From Nostoc edaphicum CCNP1411 (lineage in GTDB: Bacteria; Cyanobacteriota; Cyanobacteriia; Cyanobacteriales; Nostocaceae), in NCBI RefSeq assembly GCF_014023275.1, contig NZ_CP054698.1:558001-622000 (forward strand): a stretch of 64,000 bases of DNA. The letters are read 5' to 3'. The position numbers and the translations under genes are program-made. The notes under the pieces are model-generated. The model made no database searches, was not told the DNA's origin, and worked only from the letters and a program-made list of their open reading frames with translations. Shown here one piece after another: positions 1-8,483 of this stretch (position 1 is its first letter; each line of letters starts with the position of its first letter).

Positions 1-42
1 AAGCTACTGGTGGGGCGTTTTGTCAAAATTACTGAAGATAAC

Positions 43-1569
43 ATGGCATTTTGGTTTCTATTTATCCTCCTACTGGGGCTAGCTACTTATTTAATGGTGC
101 AGCACAGCGTCGCTAACATCACTCGGACGCCAGTATGGTTGTTGTGGCTGGTTTTAATGACACCAGCATTTCTGTTGAGTGGATGGACGCTGATATACGG
201 GGCGAAACCACCTCCGCCACCAGGACTGATCATTTGGTCGTTATTTGTCTGCACACTGTTGTACTGGGTGTTGTTTCACTGGGGGCGTCGAGTGCCAACA
301 GATACACAGACCGAAGCTGAATCCCAAGCCCAAGCTTCAGAATCACAGCCGACTATCCAGCCTACCCCAGAACCAATAGTGCGTCCGATTGAGCCAACGG
401 AAGAAACTCAACTGCGAAATTGTTTTCCTTGGTCTGTGTACTACGTTCAAAATATTGAGTATCGACCACAAGCTGTAATTTGCCGTGGTCAGTTGCGAAC
501 TAAAGCCAGCAACGCCTACCAGCAGATTAAGACTAATATTGAAGCACAATTTGGCGATCGCTTCTTGCTGATCTTTCAAGAAGGCTTAAATGACAAACCT
601 TTCTTTGTGCTAGTTCCCAATATTCAAGCCGCTAAAGAGAGAAATACACCACGACGCGACCAGGAACGGTTAACTAAACCAGGATTAGCACTACTACTAC
701 TAGTAGCTACTTTGCTAACTACTACCTTGGTGGGAGTGGAAATTGCTGGTGTTTCTCTGCCGCCTCTCTGGGAAATTGGCTCTTTGTTCAAAGTTCTATC
801 TAACCCAGATATCCTGTTTAAGGGATTGCCTTATGCTTTAGGACTAATGACTATTTTGGGCATTCATGAACTAGGGCATTATTTGACAGCTAAGTTTTAC
901 AAAATTCGCTCGACGTTGCCTTACTTTATTCCCGTGCCTTTCTTTTTGGGAACTTTTGGGGCATTTATTCAGATGCGTAGTCCAATTCCCAACCGCAAAG
1001 CTTTATTTGATATTAGTATCGCTGGCCCAATTGCAGGTTTTGTTATTACTTTGCCACTACTAATATGGGGTCTGGCTAATTCTGATGTGGTTGCCATTAC
1101 TGAAAAAACCCGACTTTTGAATCCTGATGCCCTTAATCCCAAATATTCAATTTTACTGGCGTTACTCTCGAAGTTAGCTTTGGGAAGTGAGTTAACAGCA
1201 AAATCAGCCCTTGATTTACATCCAGTTGCGGTAGCTGGTTTTCTGGGATTAATTGTGACGGCGTTAAATTTAATGCCTGTGGGACAACTAGATGGAGGTC
1301 ACATTGTCCATGCGATGTTTGGACAACGAACTGCGATGGTAATTGGTCAAATTGCTCGCGTGTTGTTGCTATTGCTGGCTTTAGTTCGGGAAGAGTTTTT
1401 GGTGTGGGCGATTATCTTATTATTTATGCCGTTGATTGATGAACCTGCACTAAATGATGTCAGTGAATTGGATAACAAACGTGACGTTTGGGGATTATTG
1501 GCGATGGCTTTGTTGATTATAATTATTTTGCCATTACCGCAAGCGATCGCTAACCTTTTGCAAATTTAA
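43..1569 (+). CDS. Site-2 protease family (M50) membrane metalloprotease
   Basis: A 508-residue intramembrane zinc protease of the S2P/EGY type, which cleaves substrates inside the membrane. Three N-terminal hydrophobic segments (about residues 4-90) lead to a Pro/Glu/Gln-rich linker and a soluble domain. The membrane protease core follows: the zinc motif HELGH is at about 275-279 and the third ligand motif LDGG at about 416-419, after NLMPVG. I prefer the ATG at 43, because the hydrophobic N-terminus begins there; a GTG at 10 is in frame and adds 11 residues. The gene is convergent with the grpE-like gene. The substrate is unknown. The family call rests on both catalytic motifs and their spacing. 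Confidence 0.88.
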   Translation: MAFWFLFILLLGLATYLMVQHSVANITRTPVWLLWLVLMTPAFLLSGWTLIYGAKPPPPPGLIIWSLFVCTLLYWVLFHWGRRVPTDTQTEAESQAQASESQPTIQPTPEPIVRPIEPTEETQLRNCFPWSVYYVQNIEYRPQAVICRGQLRTKASNAYQQIKTNIEAQFGDRFLLIFQEGLNDKPFFVLVPNIQAAKERNTPRRDQERLTKPGLALLLLVATLLTTTLVGVEIAGVSLPPLWEIGSLFKVLSNPDILFKGLPYALGLMTILGIHELGHYLTAKFYKIRSTLPYFIPVPFFLGTFGAFIQMRSPIPNRKALFDISIAGPIAGFVITLPLLIWGLANSDVVAITEKTRLLNPDALNPKYSILLALLSKLALGSELTAKSALDLHPVAVAGFLGLIVTALNLMPVGQLDGGHIVHAMFGQRTAMVIGQIARVLLLLLALVREEFLVWAIILLFMPLIDEPALNDVSELDNKRDVWGLLAMALLIIIILPLPQAIANLLQI

Positions 1570-1631
1570 GTAGAGTATTCACCAATTCTGGATTCTGTAT
1601 TCTCACTCCTGATTTATTTCCTTCATGCTGT

Positions 1632-1751
1632 ACTAGTACAGCACGGCGGAAATAAACCACCCATTCCCAATCAACAAAACCCTTAAGCTGTCTTCATTTT
1701 TAATTTTTAATTTTTAATTTTTAATTTTTAATTCCGCCTTGCGGTACTAGT
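1632..1751. repeat. Palindromic MITE-like element with heptamer array
   Basis: The ends are an imperfect inverted repeat: about 20 bases at 1632 (ACTAGTACAGCACGGCGGAA) match the reverse complement of the right end at 1729-1751. The centre holds about five copies of the 7-mer TTTTTAA (1697-1732). It lies between two convergent genes. No coding potential is seen. Confidence 0.6.
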
Positions 1752-1766
1752 TCTATATTTGCCTTG

Positions 1767-2567
1767 TTACTTATCCAAGTCCTCATTCCCTCGTGCGGCT
1801 ACGATTACCTGTGCTTCTCTCAAGACGCGCATGGCTCCGTCGTTACCAGTGGTATCGCCCCATAAATAACCGCGTACTACTTCCTGAATCACGGTGTTAT
1901 CTGTAACATCTGCTCTTAACTCACGTCCCACAGCATACATCGTTTGGGAGTTAAAGGGTTTACCCTGTGCTGCGATCGGAACAACCCGCCGTTGTCGTAG
2001 TACTTCTAAAAGCGATCGCCTAATTAACTCTACTCCCTGTTGATTGCTGATTAAAATTTCGCTTAAAGATTCTGATATTGGTGATTTTTCAGACACCGTT
2101 GATTGAACTTCTTTACCACCAAACCACTGTTTTAGCTTTTCCCAGAAGTTTTTTTGTGGGGGAGATTTTGGTATTGAGGTAGCAGATAATGCTTCTATTT
2201 CTTCTTGCCAGTAAGTACAAGCCTGATCTAAAGCATCCAGGATACCCAGCAAATCTTTTAGTAGTTTTTCTTGCTGTTTTTCAAATTTATCCAATGCCTG
2301 TTTTTGGCTTTCTTCCAGGCGTATTTGCAGCTGTTCTTTATCTGTACGAGTTACTTCCAATGCTTGCACCAAAGCATCTTGAGTAGAACGCAATAATTTA
2401 CCCTGTTGCTTAACTTCATGGCGCAAAGCAGTCCATTCTGCCACCATTTGATAGGCATCAAAAGAATTAGTAGATTCTGGCGCTTTAACCAGATACTCTG
2501 GTGGCGTTTGTTCTGAATGTAAATATTCTAAAAATTTGTTAAATAAAGCTTCTTTGTCATTTGTCAT
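1767..2567 (-). CDS. GrpE-family nucleotide exchange factor (accessory copy)
   Basis: A 266-residue protein with the GrpE plan. An N-terminal region is followed by a long coiled coil (about 50-125), a low-complexity insert, and a C-terminal beta domain (about 205-262) with the typical pattern of an NTVIQEVVRGY-like core and a hydrophobic final strand. GrpE proteins release ADP from Hsp70 (DnaK). It is last in a minus-strand set behind a J-like and a TPR gene, so it probably serves a specialised Hsp70 system; no dnaK lies in the window. The start codon sits inside heptamer repeats (ATGACAA), so this start is the least certain part. The N-terminal extension is longer than in housekeeping GrpE. 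Confidence 0.75.
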   Translation of the reverse strand: MTNDKEALFNKFLEYLHSEQTPPEYLVKAPESTNSFDAYQMVAEWTALRHEVKQQGKLLRSTQDALVQALEVTRTDKEQLQIRLEESQKQALDKFEKQQEKLLKDLLGILDALDQACTYWQEEIEALSATSIPKSPPQKNFWEKLKQWFGGKEVQSTVSEKSPISESLSEILISNQQGVELIRRSLLEVLRQRRVVPIAAQGKPFNSQTMYAVGRELRADVTDNTVIQEVVRGYLWGDTTGNDGAMRVLREAQVIVAARGNEDLDK

Positions 2568-2616
2568 TTGTCATTTGTCATTTGTTTTCAATACCCCATT
2601 CCCTATTCCCAAACAA

Positions 2617-2913
2617 TTAAAATGTGGCACGAATTAAATCATCTAGGCTAACTTCTAGTTGAGCGATCGCTTTTTCTCGTACCTGTTTTAATATTTCTGG
2701 GTTCAGTTCTGCTTCTAAGGGACGAATCTTCAAAAAATCCTCATTTTGGATTGTCTCTCCTTTACGAAGTGCCTCGTAAGCTCCTCGAATTGCCTTAAAT
2801 TCTTCTGGATAAGTATGAGCGGGAAATTCACGCAGCTTGGAATGATATGCCGCTTTAATTTCAGCGGGGGTAGCTCCTGGAGAAATTCCTAAGTGTTCGT
2901 GGTGGGAAGTCAT
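2617..2913 (-). CDS. J-domain-like small protein lacking HPD
   Basis: A 98-residue protein. Residues 4-50 align with a J domain: a helix I-like LGISPGATPAEIKAAYHSKL stretch and a helix III-like EEFKAIRGAYEAL. The loop that should carry His-Pro-Asp reads FPAHTYP, so the motif that stimulates Hsp70 ATPase is absent. It lies 45 bp after the TPR gene and 49 bp before the GrpE-like gene, which suggests one operon. J-like proteins without HPD usually act as adaptors or inhibitors of a true J protein. The chaperone link is inferred from the fold pattern and neighbours. Confidence 0.7.
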   Translation of the reverse strand: MTSHHEHLGISPGATPAEIKAAYHSKLREFPAHTYPEEFKAIRGAYEALRKGETIQNEDFLKIRPLEAELNPEILKQVREKAIAQLEVSLDDLIRATF

Positions 2914-2958
2914 AAAAATTGCTGAGTTAGGAGTTATAAAAATTTTCCTCTAGCTTGT

Positions 2959-5469
2959 TTAAAATAAATCCTGAAAACCTCCTTTTCTTCTACCCTTTGG
3001 CTTTCTAGAGGTAGGTGGTAAGCTTCTAAAGATAAAGTCTAAGTCGATCTCTGATTCATCATCTTCTTCCTCATCATCATCCAAGAAATTAGGCATACTG
3101 TTTAACATCATTTGCTTAAGTTCTGGAAGCATCTTCTCAAACTCAGCTTGGGGAATTTTGCTGCCAAATAATTTTTTAAGCATCCCTTCTAATAAATCAT
3201 CAATATTTGACATATTCAGATTGTCAAATTTCTCTGGATCTGGCATTATGCTCTGAGTTTCTTTAGCGGCAAGAAACCCCTGTTCTTCCCGAAATGCTTG
3301 TAATGCTTTGGCATCTTGTAGGCGACGAGCTAATTCAAATCCCTCTTGCTTCAATTGTTCGTATTTTGGTTGATTGAGATGGTAGGTAGTGGCTCTAGCT
3401 AATAGCAATAAAGGATTTTGTGGTTCCCGACGTAATGCTTCTTCTAAGGCAGGAATCAAGGTTGTAATCCAGCCAAAACGGCGTGCTTGCAGTTGGATAT
3501 TTGCCAGAGCATTGCCTGGTTGGGGCATGGTGTCGAGGTAGGCACGCAGAGGAGATTCTAGTTTTTGGGGACTTCCTTCTTTGACAGCTAAGACAACTAA
3601 ATGGGCAACTCTGGCTTCTGGGTGTTTTGCTGATAGGTTGAACAACTTTTGCAGATATTGATTTGTTAAAGCGGCGATGCCTTTTTCGCGTTTGGCGAAT
3701 AGGTGGATAGAAAGAGCGATCGCTTGCAATACAGAAATTTGCTCATTTCCAGATAATTCTTCTAGGAGAGCTTCCCATGCTTCGGTGGCTGCTTTTTGGT
3801 TTAACGAGACTCGTCCGCCTGAGTTGGGAGAACTTTGTACTGCATTCACAAAAATCTGACAGGCACGCAAAGCTGGATCTTTCTGCTCTTTACCCTGCAC
3901 CAAACGACTAAAGAAGGGATAACTTAGCGTAGAAATAGCATCCACCCAGGGCAACACTTCTACTTCCGATTCAATACTGAAGTCGCCAAAGTGCTTGCCA
4001 AAACGGCGACGAGCTTCATTACGTGCTTGTTTGTCTCCTAGTTCATCCCAACAACTCAGCAAGCCATCATAAATTTCTTGATAGCGACAGCCACCTTCAA
4101 TAGCTTGGGTAATCAGTGCGATCGCTTCAGGATAATTTTCCTCCATTGCCGCATAAAGTCCCTTGCGCCCCAGTAATTCGGGTGATGTGGGACAGATACG
4201 TTCTGCTTGTTGTAAAGCTCCTAAAGCAGCGCGATCGCGATCCAGTGCCATGTAAGCATCTGCCATCCGGCAATGGAGGTGAGCTAAGGTTGATTTCAAT
4301 CGTTCCGCAGGCCATTCTTGAGGCTTTTGTTTTCCTTCCTGCTCTAACCATTTCAATAACTGAGTCAACAAACGTCGGCGTTCTTGCTCAGAATCATTAA
4401 CTTCAAAGACCTCTAACAGGTTAACTGCCAATTGCGGGTTAAAGGGTTTCTCTGTTAATAAAGGCTGCCAAAATAGCTCTGCACATTCTGCTTGTCCTTG
4501 ATTAAGTGCCTGTTGACCTGCAAGGGTTAAGAGCGATGTCCGCAGAATATTTAGTTCCGGGAAACGATCTGCACACCGTTCCATCCGTAGCAATACATGG
4601 GCGGCATCATGATGATTGCCATCATTAATTAGCTGTACAATTGCCAACGCTGATATTGCATCCTGGATCACCTGATCTGATTGTTCCAGATTTTGGGGAT
4701 TGAGGGGTGGTTCTCCGGTCTTTGCTTGTTGGAAAGTTGCCAACCGCTCTAAAATTGGATGTTCCAAATACTTTGGTCTGCCAAAGGTGAATCTGGATGA
4801 TTGCAAACCCAATAGATTAGCGGCTGCACTCCAACTACCACTCACTTGCTGACTGTAAACAAGCCAAGCATTTGGTAAATCTCCTGGGGTGATGGGGCGT
4901 TTAATTTTTTGAAAAGATGTCAAAGCGGCTTGTGGTTGTTCATTTTTGAGAGCAATCACTCCTCTTACCCAGTGGAGTTGGGCAGCGCTGAAGCGTTTAG
5001 ATTGTTGGTTGATTAACTGCTCAACTGTGGCGATATCTCCTTTGAGCAATAGGAGCTTGAGATAAGAGATGCTGTAGTCTTTGGTGAGATTGCCTGCTTC
5101 AAAAGCCTCACGGAGCAAATTCAGAGCTACGTCCAATTGATTCAACTCTAGCAAACACCTTGCTTGCCAGTAGTGAGCTTCTCCTGCCAGACCCAATTGT
5201 AGAGCGCGTCCAAAAGATTTTTCTGCCTGTTTAAAATCTTGCTTTTGGAATTCCTGTTGACCCCGCAGTAACCAAATCTCTGATTCTTTGGGAGTGAATT
5301 CAATATCAGGATGCGATCGCTGATTTTTTTTAATTTCTTCTAACGCCTGCCGATATTTTTTCTGCTTCAGCAATTCTTGCAGTTTTACCTGGAAGGGGTT
5401 TTCAGCAAGTTTTGTACCTGTGCTAGAGACGTGTTTTGGTGAGTGGTGTTTGGACTCATGTTTAGCCAT
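2959..5469 (-). CDS. Large TPR-repeat protein
   Basis: An 836-residue protein of mostly helical TPR-like repeats. Clear units lie around residues 25-130 (with pattern GEAHYWQARCLLELNQLDVAL) and 400-460. The N-terminus is basic and His/Lys rich. The C-terminal 70 residues hold an acidic stretch (DDDEEEDDESEIDLD) and then a basic end (KPKGRRKGG). The start has a good GGAGG ribosome binding site about 6 bases upstream. No signal peptide or membrane segment is seen, so it is probably cytoplasmic. As first gene of the J-like/GrpE-like set it could supply a protein docking surface for a chaperone system. The exact function is not recognised. Confidence 0.8.
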   Translation of the reverse strand: MAKHESKHHSPKHVSSTGTKLAENPFQVKLQELLKQKKYRQALEEIKKNQRSHPDIEFTPKESEIWLLRGQQEFQKQDFKQAEKSFGRALQLGLAGEAHYWQARCLLELNQLDVALNLLREAFEAGNLTKDYSISYLKLLLLKGDIATVEQLINQQSKRFSAAQLHWVRGVIALKNEQPQAALTSFQKIKRPITPGDLPNAWLVYSQQVSGSWSAAANLLGLQSSRFTFGRPKYLEHPILERLATFQQAKTGEPPLNPQNLEQSDQVIQDAISALAIVQLINDGNHHDAAHVLLRMERCADRFPELNILRTSLLTLAGQQALNQGQAECAELFWQPLLTEKPFNPQLAVNLLEVFEVNDSEQERRRLLTQLLKWLEQEGKQKPQEWPAERLKSTLAHLHCRMADAYMALDRDRAALGALQQAERICPTSPELLGRKGLYAAMEENYPEAIALITQAIEGGCRYQEIYDGLLSCWDELGDKQARNEARRRFGKHFGDFSIESEVEVLPWVDAISTLSYPFFSRLVQGKEQKDPALRACQIFVNAVQSSPNSGGRVSLNQKAATEAWEALLEELSGNEQISVLQAIALSIHLFAKREKGIAALTNQYLQKLFNLSAKHPEARVAHLVVLAVKEGSPQKLESPLRAYLDTMPQPGNALANIQLQARRFGWITTLIPALEEALRREPQNPLLLLARATTYHLNQPKYEQLKQEGFELARRLQDAKALQAFREEQGFLAAKETQSIMPDPEKFDNLNMSNIDDLLEGMLKKLFGSKIPQAEFEKMLPELKQMMLNSMPNFLDDDEEEDDESEIDLDFIFRSLPPTSRKPKGRRKGGFQDLF

Positions 5470-5884
5470 CTTTGCCTCCAGTTTGGTAAAACTGTTGATA
5501 CACCCTATATATATTTAATCAAGATATCAGCGATCGCGATCGTTTCATAGGTAGTTGCTGACTGAAAAAGAATCATGATTAACAATTAATTCAAAATCTA
5601 AAAAAGTTGGATGTTTTTTTACGATACTTATGTGTAAACCCTAGCCCAAAGTGAGCGCAATACGGCTCGGTTAAGGCAAGAGACGCGATTTATCGCGTCT
5701 TTGGATCTAGAATTTTCATCAAAAAACCTTAACCGAACCGTATTGAAAGTGAGCGAGGCTTTGATTTTTCCTCACAAGACAGTGGTGGTGGGTCGAAATA
5801 CCCCACACTTCTAAATTCTGATAAATTCTGACTCCTGTTAGCGGATAGCTAAGGTTTAGCCCATTCTGACTACTGAATTCTTCT
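5470..5884. repeat. Intergenic region with palindromic MITE-like element (5658-5745)
   Basis: No gene is seen here. Bases 5658-5745 are bounded by an 18-19 bp inverted repeat (CAATACGGCTCGGTTAAGG against CCTTAACCGAACCGTATTG) around a smaller hairpin, AGACGCGATTTATCGCGTCT. Bases 5834-5873 match, inverted, a dispersed sequence near the right end of the window (63921-63970). The same terminal motif (CGGTTAA) recurs near 18801-18951, 33754-33851 and 60248. Confidence 0.6.
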
Positions 5885-7144
5885 TCAACGTTTTGCTAAT
5901 TCTGGAGTCCGCCCTTTCAAGCCAATCATCAATTTCAGCATAAACACCTTTAATATAGGTACTCGTTGCAAAAGCCATAAACCCAGGCGACGAACCAGCA
6001 CCACAGGTAAGAAATTATTAGAAAACATCCGATCTAACAAATCGGTGAAACCTAAAATTGTCAGATTTTCTAACTTACGCCAGCGTTCATAACCTTTGAG
6101 AATCTGGATGTCACCAATATCTTTACCCGCTTTGTGCGCTGCTTGAATTACTTGCGCCAAAGCCGCTGCATCCCGAATACCCAGATTTAAACCTTGTCCG
6201 CCGACGGGATGGCAATTGTGCGCCGCATCACCAATTAATGCTAGTCGCGGGAGAACGTAGCGATCGCTTTGCATGAGTTGTACCTGAAAAACAAAGCGAT
6301 CGCCTAGTAATTCCAATTTTCCCATCTGATCGCCATAGCGGCGGGTTAATTCTGCTAAAAATTGCTCATCATTTAAGGCACACAAAGCTTTTGCTTCTTC
6401 ATGGGGGGCTGTCCAGACGATGCGGCAACGGTTCCCCGGTAAAGGTAAAATCGCAAAGGGGCCGCTAGACCAAAATCTTTCGTAAGCGGTGTTATTGTGG
6501 GGTTTTTCTGGTTTGACAAATGCCACAATGCAAGATTGCCAATATTTCCAGCCAGAGGTTTTGATTCCAGCAGCTTGCCGAATTGGCGATCGCGATCCAT
6601 CTGCTGCTACAACTAATTTGCTGCGAACTGTTCTTAGCTGATCGGCAACTTTTATATCTATGGCGACTATATTCTGCTGGTATTGCGTATTTACCACTTC
6701 CGCTGGACACAGATAAGTCACATTTGGGCAATCTTGGACGAAATCTTGCAACGGCTGCAACAGGGCTTGGTGTTCCGCTACATAACCCAACTCTGCTGTA
6801 TTTATATCATCTGTGGTAAATTCCACCACATTGGGATAATCGGCATCCGAAAGACGAACTCGGCAATACTTGGCGATTTGAGGCAACATTTTGTCCCAAA
6901 CTCCAATTCCTTCATAAATTAGTGACGAAAGCTTGTGAACTGCATAGGCTTGTCCCTTCGCTACCGCCGCTGATGCCACTTTCGCCTCAATTAGCAAGAC
7001 ACTCAAACCAGAATCTTTTAAAGCAGAGGCTAGAGTTAACCCAATAATCCCACCGCCGACAATTACCAAATCATATTCATATCCCCGCTCATTTGGCGGT
7101 GTTGGTTGAGGGGAAAGAGTTTGCTCAAGCTGCGTTATGGTCAT
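5885..7144 (-). CDS. FAD-dependent hydroxylase, UbiH/COQ6 family
   Basis: A 419-residue class A flavin monooxygenase. The N-terminal FAD-binding motif GGGIIG lies at about 30-35 and the second FAD motif, GDAAHNCHPVGGQGLNLG, near 305-322. This family hydroxylates aromatic rings, typically in quinone biosynthesis. In cyanobacteria the substrate could be a plastoquinone-type precursor or another aromatic, which the sequence cannot decide. The first 20 residues are Pro/Thr rich and look like an unstructured leader. It has its own long upstream region and is not obviously in an operon. Confidence 0.85.
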   Translation of the reverse strand: MTITQLEQTLSPQPTPPNERGYEYDLVIVGGGIIGLTLASALKDSGLSVLLIEAKVASAAVAKGQAYAVHKLSSLIYEGIGVWDKMLPQIAKYCRVRLSDADYPNVVEFTTDDINTAELGYVAEHQALLQPLQDFVQDCPNVTYLCPAEVVNTQYQQNIVAIDIKVADQLRTVRSKLVVAADGSRSPIRQAAGIKTSGWKYWQSCIVAFVKPEKPHNNTAYERFWSSGPFAILPLPGNRCRIVWTAPHEEAKALCALNDEQFLAELTRRYGDQMGKLELLGDRFVFQVQLMQSDRYVLPRLALIGDAAHNCHPVGGQGLNLGIRDAAALAQVIQAAHKAGKDIGDIQILKGYERWRKLENLTILGFTDLLDRMFSNNFLPVVLVRRLGLWLLQRVPILKVFMLKLMIGLKGRTPELAKR

Positions 7145-7256
7145 TGTTAAGTTAGGTTACAGCGTCTTAACTCTTATTTTGACGCGATCGCGCCTCCTTG
7201 AGCAAGTTAACAATTCAAAATTTTATCCATAAGCCAGGTATAAAGCCTGTTTTACT

Positions 7257-7298
7257 TCTGACTCCTGAATTCTGACTCCTGAATTCTGACTCCTGAAT
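7257..7298. repeat. Three tandem 14-bp repeats
   Basis: Three exact copies of TCTGACTCCTGAAT end at the stop codon of the amidase gene. The unit belongs to the dispersed GGAGTCAGAATTCA-type repeats also seen near 5815 and 63921. Confidence 0.8.
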
Positions 7299-8185
7299 TA
7301 TTTACTGACTCGATAGATTGGTCTAACCTGACGATAAGTACTAAGTAAGTCTAGAAATTTATTCCCATCAAAATTTATCGGGTCAACTTTTTTACTAGAA
7401 CGGTCTACTAGTTTATGGGTAGTGATGCGATCGTCTGGGACTTGACTTTGAGCAATTAACCAAGCAAGAGAATTATATTGAGCTTCCGTATAACCGCTAT
7501 GGCTTTGTTGGCTGCTAGCGTCATAACCATCTGGCGGTGTTTCCAAAGAAACGTGATAGGCAAAATTGTTCACAGACGGGGGCAAATTTGGATTAGTCTT
7601 CACAGTTTCGACTCCATCAGGACTATCAAATACTGAGTTAGCTGCACCAAAAGCCCGCTTGTCTGGCGGTACTAGATAAACCACCGTTCCATCTAACTTG
7701 ATTAAAGCGTGGTAACTTGCTTGCACACTTTCATCGTCATGGGCTACTTGAAAGAAATTAATCGCGCTAGAAGCTGAATAACCAGTTTCATGGAGGACGA
7801 TAATCGGTTGGTTGGTGAGAGGAACGCCGCTGACATCTTGGGCGTACCGTTCTCCATAGTTAGTTGGGTTAACTGCGACAACTTGATAATTAGGTCTGTA
7901 TTGTGCAAAAGCTTGAGTGGTTACATACCTTGCTACAGGCTTGTTAGTCTTGACTGGGGACTTGATAAAATCTTGAGATTTATTTTCTGGCTCTTTCGCT
8001 GATTGCAATTCTGCCTGGGGATACTGACTCCAGGCTGTAACCTGTGGATTGGATGTATTGGATGTATCAGATATTGTCGGATTATTTTGTAATTTTGTCG
8101 CTCGTCCAATTAGCAGCACTATAATTAGAGCCATGAACATCAGCGAGATTAGTAGCACCCTAGTCGCCCAGTCTTTAAACCTCAT
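7298..8185 (-). CDS. N-acetylmuramoyl-L-alanine amidase (Amidase_2 type)
   Basis: A 295-residue protein with an N-terminal membrane anchor or uncleaved signal (about 9-27) and a Ser/Thr/Asn-rich linker. The Amidase_2/PGRP-like domain spans about 100-290. Zinc-site motifs include IIVLHETG (His132) and, near the end, ITTHKLVDRSSKKVDP. This family cuts the bond between N-acetylmuramic acid and L-alanine in peptidoglycan, so it should act on the periplasmic side. It is monocistronic. The assignment is firm at family level; the physiological role (cell separation, recycling or septal channels) is not visible. Confidence 0.85.
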   Translation of the reverse strand: MRFKDWATRVLLISLMFMALIIVLLIGRATKLQNNPTISDTSNTSNPQVTAWSQYPQAELQSAKEPENKSQDFIKSPVKTNKPVARYVTTQAFAQYRPNYQVVAVNPTNYGERYAQDVSGVPLTNQPIIVLHETGYSASSAINFFQVAHDDESVQASYHALIKLDGTVVYLVPPDKRAFGAANSVFDSPDGVETVKTNPNLPPSVNNFAYHVSLETPPDGYDASSQQSHSGYTEAQYNSLAWLIAQSQVPDDRITTHKLVDRSSKKVDPINFDGNKFLDLLSTYRQVRPIYRVSK

Positions 8186-8483
8186 TTTTCTGATACCCGT
8201 AAAACAGTAGATATTAATTTATAGCTAAATTTGCGTATCCTTTGTAGAGGCACAATTCTGTAAACCTCTACAGTTTATGGTATCAAAACGAGAATCGCTA
8301 TAATACCTTAAGTCTAGTTAAATATACGTTACTAGTATATGTTGTAATCCTAAGTCATTGTTTTAGATGCTTCCTTTGTCTAGGAGCTATCTCAATGCTA
8401 TCAAAACCATCGCTACTGGTTCAGGGAATAGTTGATGAATTGTAGAGACACAATTCAATATCGCAATTTCAAATCTAAAATAG

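Noticed and set aside
4116..4400. Frames antisense to the TPR gene on both strands
   Set aside because: Shadows of a well-supported 836-residue gene; no independent evidence.
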